Assembly: GCF_009389715.1 (NCBI RefSeq)
Contig: NC_052393.1
Span: forward strand, 1,116,001 to 1,180,000
Source of the DNA: Phoenix dactylifera
Lineage: Eukaryota > Streptophyta > Magnoliopsida > Arecales > Arecaceae
Direction: 5' to 3'
DNA: 64,000 nt
In this document: one piece after another, positions 34,421-48,143 of the stretch
Layout: the number at the start of each line of letters is the position of its first letter
Numbering within the stretch: position 1 is the first letter of the stretch
The notes under the pieces: generated by a model
Told to the model about the DNA's origin: nothing
What the model saw: the letters and a program-made list of their open reading frames with translations, nothing else
Databases searched by the model: none
Made by a program: the position numbers and the translations under genes

Positions 34421-35694
34421 AGGCTTGAATTTTGGATAGTTAGGCATTCAAAGCTGCGCCCTTGGCATTTGAATTCTCATCTCTATCACCTGGAGCCGTC
34501 GCAATCTCCGGGACAATGCTGAGGGCCTCATGCTTGTTCTACAAGAACTAGAGAAAATCCATGATCACAAGAAATCCTTCTAGAGGTAAAGGAAAGCCAA
34601 GCCCCACGGCTGATGTGTCATGAGTTGAGTTAACGCAGAATAACTTCAAGGCATATAAGGTCGTTACGCTCGGAAAAAAAAAAAGGGAAAAGGAAAAAGA
34701 TTTGGATGATGATGACAAGTTGGCATGGTGAAATAATTGGCTAAAAAGTTTGCCGTTGGATAAATTATTTGCAACAAAGCGTGTCGAGTGGGGTCGAGCA
34801 TGTTTGGTCTCTTTCTATCCATGACATAGAGGCACGGATTAATGACAAATATTGTCGGTCCTAGCTAACTTGTACGAAAGAATATATATAATTGGAAGAT
34901 AATTAGATAAGATTCAGACAATCTATTCATCATTTTTTTTCCTTCAAAAAAAAAAAGAATAGGAATCAGACAATGTAGCAGTACTGTATCAATGTTGTTT
35001 TTCTTATCACTTGAGAATGTTTTAAGAATATTTTCTAGTTTAACTTGTATAGTATATAATACAGCAGGCCAGAAGATCATTGCATGCATGTATGTAGATT
35101 AATTGCGCCACCTACCGAAGGAGGGACCATTGTAATCTCATGCTAAGTTCTAATTTGCCATGTTGCGCAAATGCTATGGACCTAGCTAGGGTTTTAATTC
35201 CGAAAGGGGTTTCGCAGTGAAATAGAGATTCCTTCTCATAATTAATGTTGCTTATAATATTCTGATTTCGTCCATGTCAAGTTAGGGGTGACTAAATAAA
35301 ATGTGAGGCATCAAATCCTTTTGTCAATGTGTGAATGAATATTTTGGTGACATAGAATATTAAGGATAACGATCTCAATGTTTGCTGTGCCTGAGATAAG
35401 CAAGCATCAAAAAAGACGGAGATTCAGTTTCACATGAAAGCTGCAGCCCTTTGATCCAGTTTCATTTGTGGGTCACACCCGGTTGGTTTGTGGGATTCAA
35501 TTAAAAGAGTCTTGCTTCCCACCACCACTCTGTCCCTTTAATAGTCCATGATTGGCGCGACGCATAGGGTAACATTGGTAAATCATTCCATCAAATAGCA
35601 GGAGTAGGGACGGGTGTGAGGATGGGAATGGTGCGACGAAGCATTTTTTTCGATTCAAGCATACCGAGTTCTAGACCTTACCGGTACCAGCCCT

Positions 35695-35870
35695 TGGCTA
35701 AACGTATGGAGAAATTCGAATTGAGCCATTAAAAGTTCTAACCCTTCTTATCAACTAATCCTAGTTACAGCAAACCATGATTGTGGTTTAACGTACGAAG
35801 AAACTTGGATCAAGCCATTGAAAGTCGCAACCATCCTTGTCAACTAATTGAGCTATTAACTATACGAAAC
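35695..35870. repeat. Imperfect tandem duplication, about 88-bp period
   Basis: AACGTATGGAGAAATTCG... and AACGTACGAAGAAACTTGG... start the two units. Both continue through GAGCCATT/AAGCCATT, then AACCCTTCTTATCAACTAAT or AACCATCCTTGTCAACTAAT. Confidence 0.65.
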
Positions 35871-38034
35871 CGGCATTGCGAATCTCTTGTCTCACTTAGA
35901 TTAAACTTGAAAATTGTGTTTGAATTATTCGTATTCGATCCAGATTGAAACTAAATCAAGTTAGAGTTAGATTGATAGCATCAATATATATATATATATA
36001 TTCGATGAAGGTGTATTAAAATTATGTTTGTAGGTCATTAAAGTTCTAACTGAACCCTACTAGAGTGGGGAATATGTTTGGGGATTAAAATAATGAATGA
36101 AAACAATTATAAATTGATTAAAATTGCTATTGCATAAAGGAAGTAATGATTCTTATTGTAAAAAAAAAAAAATAATGGCGAGAACTCGGACAAGAAGATA
36201 CGGCGGCGCTTAATCATTGGGCTGTCCAAAAGACAATAACACCCATGCACATGAATAGTTGCTTGACAGCAGCAAGTCAAGAAAACTTGCCGGAATTGCT
36301 TCCTTCTCATCACAAAGCCCCGCCTGATACATGGATGGCCGTGATGGCTCCATGGGGCTCTCCCATTCATTCTCGGAACTAGAGAGTACAGTTCCCATGC
36401 AATAATATTAGTCCTCTTCTTCTTCTTTTCCATGTACAAAACTTATTACTAGTCTTGAGCAGTGAGGTGATAATGTATATAGAAATTTCACAAGAAAAGG
36501 TCCAAAAAAAGAGTTTAATGACTGATCATGTTAATAAAAAAAAATCATAAATAATACAGATTGTTACGTAATTTCTAAAATTATGCTGATCTATAGTAAT
36601 AAATAAAGAGACACAAAAAGTGAAAAAGGAGCCATTCCCATCCACCAATCCAAAGTTTGAGATATCGTATTAACCCATGAGAAGGAATGATATCTAACAT
36701 CCTTAAAAGAAAAGGTCCTACAATTAATTAACTGCAGGATCACCAGTTTCCATCTCTGCTTTTCAACCGTTTTCATATGTATGCGCACTAAGTTTTGAGT
36801 TTGAATCCTTGTCAATTCCCACTGATCAAAACTAGGTGATTAAACGGATAATGGGACCAACGAGCCATGGACCAAGGTCATGATTAAACTAGGCTCTTCC
36901 AAACCACCTACTTATCTCGAATCAAAACTAGGTGAGAAGCCTCGCCAATGGCCAAGATAATTGAGAGTCTTAACCCTTTTGAGGGAGAAATTAGTAGGTC
37001 GATCGGATCCACCGTAGACCTAGGGTGAAATGAATCCATTTTAATAATTTCGCTCTGGAGTAAAACGAATCCATATAGAATGATTTCATCTTAGGTCTAC
37101 GGTCACCTATTTATTACGTAATTCTGTAAAAAGGGTATTTCGCTCTTCCAAACCACCTACTTATTACGTAATTCTCTAAAAAGGGTATTTCTGACAAATA
37201 GAACAGGAGCGGACATGGCATCCTTGTCGTCAACCCCCCTTGGTGAGTTGGAAGAAAGCAACCCCATAAATTTGGGTGTGGACTAGAGGAAAACATGTAG
37301 CACATGAAGGACGCGCGGAAAAGGAAATGAGGTGCAATTATTTAACTCCATGATTGGGAGCTTGAGGGGGTTTCTCCATTTTGGAGAGCTAATAGTAGCC
37401 TTCAGGCCTTGTATAAAGAGTGACGTCTCCATACTCTCTTTCTTCCAGCAGCTGCAATTCCCTCCTTCCCTTCACCAACACACACTTCAAGATCTTTCTT
37501 TGTTATCAAGTGTGAGAATGCACTGCATCATCGTAAACTAAGCTCTTAGCCAACACTTGGCATCTCGGAAGCCAATGGAGGGAGCTGACTCCCCATCATA
37601 ATCAGTCCAATCATTCCGTGATGATATCACGAACAACCATTATCTTATGGTTCACTATCACAAGCCAATGGAGGGAGTAAACAGTATAGTTTTACGGTCA
37701 GAAGTTGCTGCAGCAAGCTCCACAATCAATCACGTAGAAAGAGAGAGAGAGCAATTTTTACCACACTGTATCTGATATAGGGGAAGCGGGTCGAGGCGAG
37801 CACGTCGCCTTCGAATAAGGATGGAAAGGAAAGAGCAAGCATGTTATTCTCTTGTGGTCACAGCAAAAGGAAACTTGTGGAACATTATTTTTTTTACTCA
37901 AAACTTCAATGAATCTAATGCAAGGAAGCGGGGTCTTTATATAATAAGAACGAGCCACGCATAAGTAGAAAGACAAGAAAAATAAAGCAAAATTTTATGG
38001 CAATAATTCTAAAAATGCTGAAAAGATTCAATAG

Positions 38035-38205
38035 GTTGGTTGACCTTTTCTTTTTTAGCTGGATTCTCCAACTAGGTATGGCTGAGATCACAGATAGGCG
38101 ATTTAGAGTGGACACCTTGATTGGCCTTTTCTTCTTTAGCTGGATTCTCCAAATAATTAGGTGTAGCTGAGATCGCGGGTAGGAGATTTGGAGTGGGCAC
38201 CTGTG
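38035..38205. repeat. Imperfect tandem duplication, about 80-bp period
   Basis: Two units share TAGCTGGATTCTCCAA, TAGCTGAGATC or TGGCTGAGATC, and AGAGTGGACACC or GGAGTGGGCACC. Confidence 0.7.
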
Positions 38206-39157
38206 TCAGTATCACTCAATAAGGGTGAGAGGGAGTTGCTTTCTAGCTTACCATCAAAAAAGAGTTGCTTTCTGGCTTGTTTGTAAGCATTCAAGTTGAA
38301 ACCATTGATTGGATGATTGGGTTCATTTAAGGGATGCCCATCATTGGTAATTCTCTAAACCAAGGATGTTGGCCATCCAATAAGATGCATTGATTTGGAT
38401 GGCTTAACCGAGAAATAAATTGATGCAGCTGTAACATCGGTGTTGAATTAAATTAAGGGCTACTGTAGCTCTGACATATGCTCTGATCTAATTAAAGGTT
38501 TCAGTTACTGTTATAAGCATCCATGTAATACTTCAGACTATCTTATCATCTGTATATGTAAAGGATAGCATATATGTGTTATGACCAGTGATCGTTCCAT
38601 CTATTCGGATAACAAAGTTTTATGTGCTAATCTTTCTAGATTTTTATTTATATTATTATCTATATCATCAAGTACATAATTTCATATTAGCTCCATGCAA
38701 GCTATTGAATACCAACTCATGTAGCTTTTATAATCTCCATGTCTCTATTAAATTTTTGTCGATCGTTGTTACTAAGATCTAGATTGATATCTTATGATGT
38801 TCGCTCGATTAATAGACATAAATTAAAAAAAAAAACTCGATCTATTTTGCGACTAAGAAAATTCATACCAATCGAAACAATTCTCTTTTGGAATTCCATG
38901 CTACAATTACACATTATTTCAGTGGCACTTTTATAAAAAACTCATTAATTTCTACAAGCAGTGTTTTTTTAATTTGCAGAGTGAAACTAACATTTGGGAA
39001 AGTTTTCCTAATTAATCTAAAATATCAGTTTCTATTTGCTTTATCCTTTATGAATAATTAAATCATCTCACTGTCTCTTAATATTTATGATTATGATTAT
39101 TAAAGTCTAATTTGATACAATAATCATATGGAGACATTATACCGTACATCAGAATTG

Positions 39158-39188
<31 letters not shown>

Positions 39189-39884
39189 TAATGGCCATGG
39201 CTATGTTTGAGAATATTCTGTGGATATCCTCCTCCAAGATAGGTAGGTGGCAGTTTGGAATCATTCTTCAGCCTCTCTTCAGGATGCGATCTTAAATAAT
39301 AAATATGTGAATAAATTCATTCCAATGACCCACACTCTTCCATCTGCCGGTGTCTGATGTTCGTCATCAAACGCAAGCCCTCGATCAGGTATGATTTTGA
39401 TAACTAGCATCCATATATACCTGACTACATACCAATGGAGCAGTAGATGCATCCTTCTTTATTCCAATAGAGGTGGGATTATTTGTGGTGCATTTTTTGC
39501 AACATAGAGGGTTGTGCATGCATGGATTGCCCATATCAGAAATGGAAGGTTCCCACACAAACTCTTAATCTTGTGTGTTTGGCATCCCAATACAATGCCC
39601 CAGTGTCCATTCATGCATCTAGCTTTTTGGGTGCAAAAGATGAACAAAAATCCTCTGGTGTGTGCACCAGAGAAGATTGATGAGGAGAACAAAAATTATA
39701 TAGGACAAATATTATAGAATATCATATAGAGCGAGATTTCTATTTTGTTACATCTCCTTTAACGCCAATCTTAAAAAAGAAACTTAGAAGTTAAATAAGG
39801 ATAATTCCATCACTTAAAAAAAATAAAAAAAACTACACGCGCCAAAAAAGATCATTCATGAACAGAGACTATTTGCATTTATTT

Positions 39885-41195
39885 TTTCTTTCTCGTCCAA
39901 CCTCTCCATCTATCTTCTTTATCATCATGTTGTTTATTCTATCCATGAGGCCTTCCTTCTCCTTCCTAGTTTCTCTTTCCTCCAAATTTTGCATTTTTTT
40001 AGGATTTTTGCACCTAAAAGCTCATAAAATCTAAGCAATGACATGTATATAATTTCTTGAATTAAACAAAACTAAAAAACGTGTATCGGTACTGATGAAC
40101 ATTGTATTCTAAAAATTATGTATCGATTTATCTAGAGGTATGTATTAGCTTGCGTGATGATTAATTTGATTAGTGTGTATCACTTGGTCATGTAATGTAT
40201 ATTGGTAAAAAGCATATTCTAGAAATTGAATGTGTGTATTGGATCACTGGTAGGTGTATATCAAATAAGCTTGCAATATGTATCAGGAAGTTAACGGGTA
40301 TGTATCACGAGCCACGTAGTATGTACTGGTGAATATAATGTTCTTGTATCAATTTGCTTTGAGGTGTGTATTGGATTGCTAAATAACTATTTACCAAGTG
40401 TATCATCTAACCATATACCGTGTGTTGGTGAACATAATATTCTTGAAATTGTGTATCGATTTACCTAAATGTGTGTATTGGTTTTTTAAATGGCTAATTT
40501 GCTTGGTATGTAATATTTGGCCATATAATATGTATTGCAATTTTCTTGTTTTTAATCATGGGACTGACACTCTGTTAAAAAGAGGGGCTTATAATTTTTG
40601 AGTTTCTTCTTTAAGATAGATACTAGAAGAAACATGGCCAAATAGGAAGCCCGCTCTATATTTATTTCTCTGGTGCCCGCCCCCTATGATTTTTGTTATG
40701 CTTAGGGATCTGTTCCTTTTGTGCCACGTACCTCGTGACATTAATCTTAGAGTGGAAACCGAAGAGATAAGGTGGGACGGAACTCCTACTAACGTAGTCC
40801 GCCCGTCTTGTAACATCCCCCCCAAAAAAAATACGTGAAGTATCCTTTCACTTTCAATAAGCCATTTGTCATAAGACCATTCTACTCCTTCCCAAGTCCC
40901 TTTTTTTCCTTCCCACAATCACATACATACCTTCAGGTAAATCGATATATAATTTTAAGAATATGGTATTCACCAATAAATAATCAATAGCCACATAGTA
41001 CACACTTGATAAATTAATCATTCAGTACACTAATATATACCTCCAGATAAATTGATAGATAATTTTCAGAATATGATATTCATCCATAGTCTATAGTACT
41101 CTAGAAGGCACGAGGAGCAAGGAACTCGGAGGAGAAGGCCTCATAAATGGAAGGATAGGGATGGACTGAGAAAGAAGCGGTATGGAATGTATGGT
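39885..41195. mobile_element. Foldback-type element with internally repeated arms
   Basis: The right part (about 40925-41190) read on the minus strand matches the left part. GAATATCATATTCTGAAAATT, ATCGATTTACCTGAAGG and TATGAGGCCTTCTCCT correspond to left-arm AATATTCTTGAAATTG, ATCGATTTACCTAAATG and CATGAGGCCTTCCTTCTCC. The left arm (40.08-40.56 kb) itself holds several degenerate tandem copies of a block of about 110-130 bp containing GTGTATTGG and GTGTATCGATTT. The centre, 40.57-40.92 kb, is unique. No transposase frame, exact termini or target duplication was found. The boundaries are approximate. Confidence 0.6.
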
Positions 41196-43603
41196 GTGAA
41201 GATGCTTCACATATTTCTCCGCCCCTTTTTTTTTTTTGTGGAAGTCAAGGGAACAGACGGGCTCTTTTATCGCCCATTAGGTGTAAGGGGGAAAAAAGAA
41301 AAAGGAAGAAGATTTTTATTTGCAACAGATGGGTGCTTGGGAAAATATTGATATAGTGAGACAATCGTCATCAATTGTTTCTCTCGTTCTCCTGACAGGG
41401 ACTGGCTACAATGTCAAAAACAACTAAAATGTTGCAGCGGGCTAGGATTTGGATCCGGCAATCGGGGGATTCTTTTGATAGCTTCGGAGGGTGGGAAAAC
41501 GTTGTCTGCAAGCATTGCCTAGGCTGATTGGGCTGCTTCGTTTGAAAGCGAAGCACGAACAAAGGAAAAACAAACAACGAGAGATTTCGTACACCAGGAA
41601 CAAAAACACATATCGCGCTTAATAATTAATTGGCATTCGGGATTGGTAGCGTATCAAGCTCGTGGCTTGCCACGTCAAGGTCACGGGTCTGATCTTGCCA
41701 TGTCTAAGTTAATTATAGCTCGGCCTCGTTCTTTAACAGCAATTCCTAACATTGGGTTATTTGGTTACAGTTATTGGTTGGATTCAGCAAGATACGAGGA
41801 TAAGCATGTGCCACCCGCTGCTTAGAAACATTCGGGCTATGACCAGTGGTAGAATGATCGTACGAACGAAGCACGTATATTGAGAGGCCAACGAGGCAGC
41901 AGATTGAGTAGCCTCATATGTGGCTAATTAATCATTCTGAGAAAACTCTAGAATTACTTAGTGCACTCCAAAACTTGCTATCTTTTAACTCTTTTGGATG
42001 TATTGGTGTCCGACATATATGATACATCCGCTTCAGCAAAAACAAAAAAGCAAAAACAAAAAAGCAGAAACAAGTTGCATCAGAGGGCGATCAGTTTGAT
42101 AGAAAAGAAGATTTAAAAAGTGACAAGAAAACTCCTATCCGAATCACTCCCTGCCAATTGTTTCCTCTAAAATAATTATCATAGAAGTGTAGTTACAAAA
42201 ATACAAAATGCGACATTAAGTGAGGCGACAAAGCAGCGGATTTTGTGACATACATACCAAGGCAAACTTGAGATTTATTAAAGACCATAGGATCCTATAG
42301 ATGTGTACTCAATTGCATGACGTATCTCCACCAATATCAGCAAACCAGGAGCAGACGAGCGTCTACAAATAAGATAGAATCAAGTTGGCGCCCTTGGGCT
42401 CACGAGAATCGGGTCGGTGGCTCACAAACAAATAACTTCCTTCTGCCAATTAATAAGTCGCCGCAGCCACACGTGGATAGCCGTCGTCAGGCAGTAGTTA
42501 GGACAGATTCTGAGCATCCCCATTAGATTCCAGCCGGCACACATCCTTCCAGAGTCCCAACTCAAAATATAAAGGGATGCGTGAGGTTGGCAGACGAGGC
42601 TAGTGACAGCGACTTGTGCAAGAAAAGCTTGAGAAAAGTTTTAGTTCATGCACCTAACGTTTCAACTGTCTGCTGATTGATGCAGGTGAACGTTAATATA
42701 GGTGCCCAACGATAAAAACTAGTAGATTAGAACTTTGAAAGCATTGACAAAGTTAGATGAGATGGATTTTCTGACTTTATTAGGTGTATCCGTATGATCT
42801 ATCTGTTTTACCAAAAAAAAAAAAAAAAAAAAAAAAAGATGACATGGATTGTTTTGCACCAAGCTGGAACCTGAAGGGAAGGATTGGTGAAGGTCAGCTG
42901 CTTACATTAAACCCCCTTCTTTGTTAAGGAAAATTGTTCATGAACCGGGATTAAGTACAAAAACATAGTCATGGCAGCGAAATGCCTTAGAGAAAAGCCA
43001 TGCATTGCATGTCCAGGTTCCAAACTACCAGCCCTAATCACCCTAGGAATGACTGAGGAAGAGTATCCAACCACTTCTGGTTGAACTATGACGACGACAC
43101 AGACACTCTTTTGAGAATCACCTGGGGTCCTCTAGACTGGATTGCTGAAGGGATATCTTATCCCTTGTCCCTTTCTCTCTAATTTATTTTGGAGTATCTA
43201 CCTCCTGGATGGAACCTCCTTTTGTCTCCTTTCAAATCATCTTTTCCCAAACTATATCAAAAATCCAATCCATGTCTTTTTTAATGGAGAATGAAAAAAT
43301 AAATCCGATCCATGTCGATGACGAGATGCAGACTAAAATTGAGAAAGGATTATTGTGTTGTGTTCCGTCCGCTCTTGGGGCAACAGGCAACAGGAGAAAG
43401 CAGGAATGAGGTAGCTCAAAAATCGCAAGTCAATTAACATGACTCTTTGCCCATTGGTATCACATTTGAGTGAGCTTCCTTGAAAACTTCAAATGTAACC
43501 CGCTTGTGGCACTAACGAACTTGACAGATGAAACCATTTCCATTGGACAAGAACTATAAGCAGCAGTTTCATAATTTTCACAGTTTCTTAAAGAGTTCTT
43601 GTA
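41196..43603. other. Intergenic DNA
   Basis: No gene or element with ends was recognised. A 25-base A run lies at 42813-42837, which could mark an old retroposed 3' end but has no definable body. Confidence 0.5.
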
Positions 43604-44600
43604 AGGACCTAAAACCTCATTTAAAAAAGTAGCCAGAATATATTACCTATATTCGTTGGCTCTATATAAGTATCCAAAATTTATATATAGCCAATGTAAG
43701 ACCAAATTCATGCTCTAATAGGTCCTCGGACACTTTCTCCCTTTTAGCCCCAGCTTCTTTGCCAAATTAAGATTCTAAATCCAATGAAATCCAATCACAA
43801 CCCATAGTCAATTCTAAAAGAGCCTGGATGCAGTATCCCCTAGTCCACATGGGTCATGAGCCATGTATGCTTCGATACTATTTGTAACAACCTATAATTC
43901 CACCTAGAAAGGGTGGCCAAAAGGTTTTATTTGAGTTTAGTTCTAATTTAATTATGCATTGCTAAAATTTGGATACTTATATATGGGGCTCGGAAACCTA
44001 AAATAAATCTTCCAACTAAGTCTTTCCGGTGAGATCTTGAGTTGTTACAAATTATGTCATAATAGACCCAACATATGGCCCATATGGGAGTAGAGGATAT
44101 TACGGCATAGACCCTTTTGGACCTGACCATAGACGGATCAACATGTTTGCTATTGGATTTGACTAGATTTGAATCCTTAGCCTGGTAAGGATATAAAAGC
44201 TTAAACAAGAGTATGCAAGGAATCATGCGGGCGTGTATTAGTCCCAAATCAGTTGTGCACTAATAAATCTTGGATACTTATATAGAGCCAAGAAGCCCAA
44301 ATAATATTTTCTAACAAACGTTTTTAAATAAGATCATGAATTATTATAAATGGTATCAAAGTAGACCCATCCCACACGAGCCCTTTTAGAACTGCCTATA
44401 AGCCAATGATGGTGTTTGTAAATAGATTTGGATTATTTGCTTAGCAAGGATGTTAGAGCTCAAATTGAGGGAGTGTTTGAGAACTTATATAGACGTATGT
44501 TTAATTCTAGATTGGTTATATGCTAGCAGACCTTAGGTATTTAAAGAACTCAAATAATATTTTATAACTAGCCTTTATAGATAAGATCCTAAGTTATTAC
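43604..44600. mobile_element. Cluster of TRIM elements in opposite orientations
   Basis: A minus-strand TRIM occupies about 43604-43920. It has LTR-like blocks on both sides and a decayed primer site at about 43868-43883. It abuts a plus-strand series of three LTR-like blocks (about 43925-44048, 44212-44348 and 44480-44600), each followed by a primer-like site (decayed near 44050; TGGTATCAAAG at 44351-44361) and an internal segment. Shared words are GGATACTTATATA, CAAATAATATTTT and GAGTTGTTACA or GAATTATTATA. A plus-strand series of LTR-internal-LTR-internal-LTR is what unequal recombination between TRIM copies produces. Confidence 0.72.
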
Positions 44601-45627
44601 GGAGGCGTTTGGTAACCCCAACAGGATCACCACAGTGATCTAAGATCCTCGGTGATCCGAATGCCGGGGTGATTTGATCCCGGTAATTTAAAATCAATGT
44701 GTTTGGTAGGCCATGGTCCAGTGATTAAAAATCTCCGGATATTCATGAGTAACTTAATATATATTTACTAACTTAATATATGATAGGCCATGGTACGGGG
44801 ATCCAAGGTCACTAACCACATAATACCACAAATATCCTTAATATATCTTAGATGGATTTTTTATATATCTTTTAATTCTCATGAATTAAAAATATAAGTC
44901 AATATACTAATTTCTATAATAGCTCCATAATTTTGTCACATATTCTACTTTTAGTAGCCCTTATCATATATTTATTAATCATATAAAATATATTATAATA
45001 AAATATTAATATATTTATCAATATATTAATTATTAATATATTCTATAAAAATATATTTATTACTCCTATAAATTATTAATCTTATAAAAACATGTTATTT
45101 TTCATTATAGAATTAATATTTTATTTATACTTATAATAGATTTTTTAATACTAATAATTATTTTGATTGGAAAAATAAGGTAAATAGGAGTAATATAGTA
45201 ATATATTAAATATTTTCATGATATAAATATAAAATATAATAATATATTTCTACTAGAATTTAAAATTATCCTTTAATAATAATAGGATAATAATATGATT
45301 AGTAATATATTATAATATATATATGTGTTTGTGTGTAACATTGACATAATATATTGATAGTATATTGATTTATCAATTTTTCTGCTAACTTGAGAGGTAT
45401 TTTTGTCTTTAACTTTCAACCCAGGATCACTGCCCTGAGGTGATCTTGGATTTCCGACCTCAAGGACAGGTATCCCATCACCGAGTTGGGGGGTGACTTA
45501 AGGAGTGGAGGTGATTTAAGATCACCGCCACGTAGGATCACTGTGGTGCAACCAAACGTGGTGATCTCATCACCTCCACCCACATCACCCTTGATCCTAG
45601 GACAATCACCCTATACCAAACGCCCCC
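44601..45627. mobile_element. Non-autonomous DNA transposon, PIF/Harbinger-like termini
   Basis: The left end GGAGGCGTTTGG and the reverse complement of the right end (GGGGGCGTTTGG) differ at one base, and both flanks carry TAC (44598-44600 and 45628-45630). The termini are GC-rich with GGTGATC/GATCACC words repeated in inverted orientation; the centre, 44.76-45.36 kb, is very AT-rich. There is no open frame. It is inserted at the right tip of the TRIM cluster. Confidence 0.78.
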
Positions 45628-45630
45628 TAC

Positions 45631-47637
45631 ACTTCTTCTCACAAATTAAATGAATAACACATTGTCATGAGCTTTACCAATGGTTTTAATTCAAGCTACT
45701 TAGAGATAAGTACCGAAATTGCTTAATATATTTTTTCTTTTCACTTTGATTTTAACTTTCCCTTATGGTTGCACGATATACATCTTATCTTTCATAATTT
45801 AATAGTGGATCTTGACTTTGGTGATTGAGTTGGCAGAAAGTTGGCAATGCAAAATAGGATATACGTAAAAGGATCACATGTTGTTTAAGCAAGCAAAAGA
45901 GAGTAACAGAAATATTTACAAGTTAAAAAACTTACGAGGCCAGTATTACTGCCTAATGCTGCTTAGAGATAGCAATCAGATCAAGTAGGACCAAATACGA
46001 GCCAGGTCAAATACAGAATAGGTCAAAAATCTATCAATCTGAACCCAATCTTTTTAGTAAGGGCGTATTCTTGAAATCCATCTGGACTAGTTTCCTGTTG
46101 GATCATGGATTATACAGTTTATTTAAGAAAGGCCCCTATTAACACTCCCTCTCCAGCACAAACCTGGGGAAGAAAAAAAAATCTCCGTAAGTTATTTTTT
46201 TTCATCCTATGGTCCAACAGGCTTAGAGATGGGTTTTAGACTTAAGAGTAGGATGGGCCAATAAAAAAAAAGGACTAGGCAGGTTAATACACCTTATTCT
46301 TATTAAAAAATCTAGCTGAATCCTCCTGAATTTTCCAAATAGACCCTAAGAGAGCCCAAAATCCAAACCCAAACCTGATCATTTTATTAAATAGGTGACC
46401 TAACCCAATCTACAATAGGTTGAATCAAGTTAAATGGGTTGAACATTGCCGCCCCTAATTCTACCCTAGAAGGATGTTACAAATATTTAAAAGGGATTTG
46501 ATTACAACACTGCTTTATCTTGTTCAAGACAGCCTGCTTCTTTGATTTCCTGATCTCTTGATAGAAATTAGACAAATCACACTAAATTGAGCCAGCTCTA
46601 GCTAATATGAGCATAAGTTTTCTAATTGGTAAAATTCTGCATATGATCCATGACACAGATATCAAACCACCCAGACAAACTAGTACATACCAAAGATTTT
46701 TTGGAGGGATTTTTAAGGGAAAGAAAATACCAAAAGTTTGTCTATCCAAGTTAGTACTTAAAAGATTTTACTAGGTTGGCTGCCTAACTTGGGTCTTTTA
46801 CTGCTGCTATCTACCATCTAGGTAACCATTTCAAGACTCCAAGCCTCCAAAACCAAAATAACACAATAATAATTACAGTAATGACATTAGTGATGATGAT
46901 AATGGTAATAAGGTGATGTTAGTCAACTTTGCCAAATTCTATTGGGCTGACCTTGTGTAAATAAATGTCCAGCCTCCCAACACTGAAGAATTCACTCTCC
47001 TTGTGTAAATATTGCGGCATTCATCTTGTTTCGCAAAATATATATTCTTGTTCACATGTCATTGCATGCAGGTGTTCTCAGCCCATGTCCCAGGATAGCT
47101 GCTGCAAGAATCAGTTTGGCAAGAGCTAGAGTCCAACCTTGTTCACTTAAATGTTTTCTTGCATTGAGTCCAGCTCTGATTAATTGCACAGACATTGTTG
47201 CCTACAGGCTAAAATTCAGTTGATAAATCTGTTGGATGTACAAAAATTAAGGACAGCAGATTGATGTGGTGAGAAGCAAATTCGGATTGTCATTTGGTAG
47301 GAATAAAGGTTTGGAATTCACAGTGCAGATTGATGTGTTGAGAAGCTAAATTACTTATGCAGCAATCATGTTGGTTGTACAATGCATGTCAATGGATAAT
47401 GATCAACCAACAGCATGCTTTTGCTACCTTGCTTCTTTCTCAGAAAATGATCAAAAGATAGATGGGGATGTCTCTGGCAGAATTACAGCATCCTTACTTA
47501 AGAGGAAATTTTTCATAAGACAGTAATTAGAAATAGTTTGCTTTTGTGGATTCATTTTGTACAGTGTAGAGGGCGTGTAATATAAGATGTGCAGTGAAAA
47601 ATAGATGGTTAGGTGAGCCAACATTAAAGGATATTTA
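45631..47637. other. Intergenic DNA
   Basis: No gene, RNA or transposon ends recognised. The 46.0-46.45 kb part has repeated AACCCAA/GGGTTGAA words of unknown origin. Confidence 0.45.
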
Positions 47638-48140
47638 GCCTCCGTTTGGGAGTTTTGGGGAGAAAAGAAAAGAAAGGAAAACTTTAATGAGAAAGGAAAA
47701 GAAAAGAATGGAATAGAGTAGACTTTCCTCTCTTCTTGTTTGGGAGTTTTAGGAGGAAAAAGAAAGTACTTTCCTTCCTCTTGTTTGAAAGTTTGGAGAG
47801 AAAAGAAAAGAAAGCATACATTTTTAACACTTTTACTAAAATATCCTTATTATAAAAGAAGCATGCTTATGAATAGAGGGTAAAATAGGTATTATAAAAA
47901 AATTATTAAATTCTAATTCTTTTCTCTCCAAATCCTCCCACTTATGGGAGGAAAGAAAAGAGAGAATTGGAGACCCGCATACAGCACGAACATAGGCCTC
48001 GTAAGCTTCCAAAATTTTTCCTCCTATTCCCTCCTTTTCTTTTCCTTTTCCTTCACTAAAAAACTCCCAAACATCAAAATTTTTAACTTTCCCTTCCATT
48101 CCATTCCTTTCTCCTCAATTCCAAGTTTTCAAACGGAGCC
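47638..48140. mobile_element. PIF/Harbinger-like MITE with TTA target duplication
   Basis: The left end is GCCTCCGTTTG; the right end read in reverse is GGCTCCGTTTG. Both flanks carry TTA (47635-47637 and 48141-48143), the typical Harbinger target. The 503-bp body is purine-rich on the left (GGAGAAAAGAAAAG words repeated three times) and pyrimidine-rich on the right, so it can fold back. The 75-87 codon frames inside are artefacts of the low-complexity arms. Confidence 0.82.
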
Positions 48141-48143
48141 TTA

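Larger units (their letters stand above)
34421..39884. other. Long gene-free stretch upstream of the NAC gene
   Basis: About 5.4 kb without a supported exon. It contains two small tandem duplications (35.70-35.87 and 38.03-38.20 kb), short AT and AAT microsatellites (35985-36001, 39158-39185), and scattered A runs. The open frames here are short and not protein-like. Confidence 0.5.

Noticed and set aside
37540..37690. Possible microRNA precursor near repeated AAGCCAATGGAGGGAG
   Set aside because: The repeat is direct, not inverted, and matches no plant microRNA I know.
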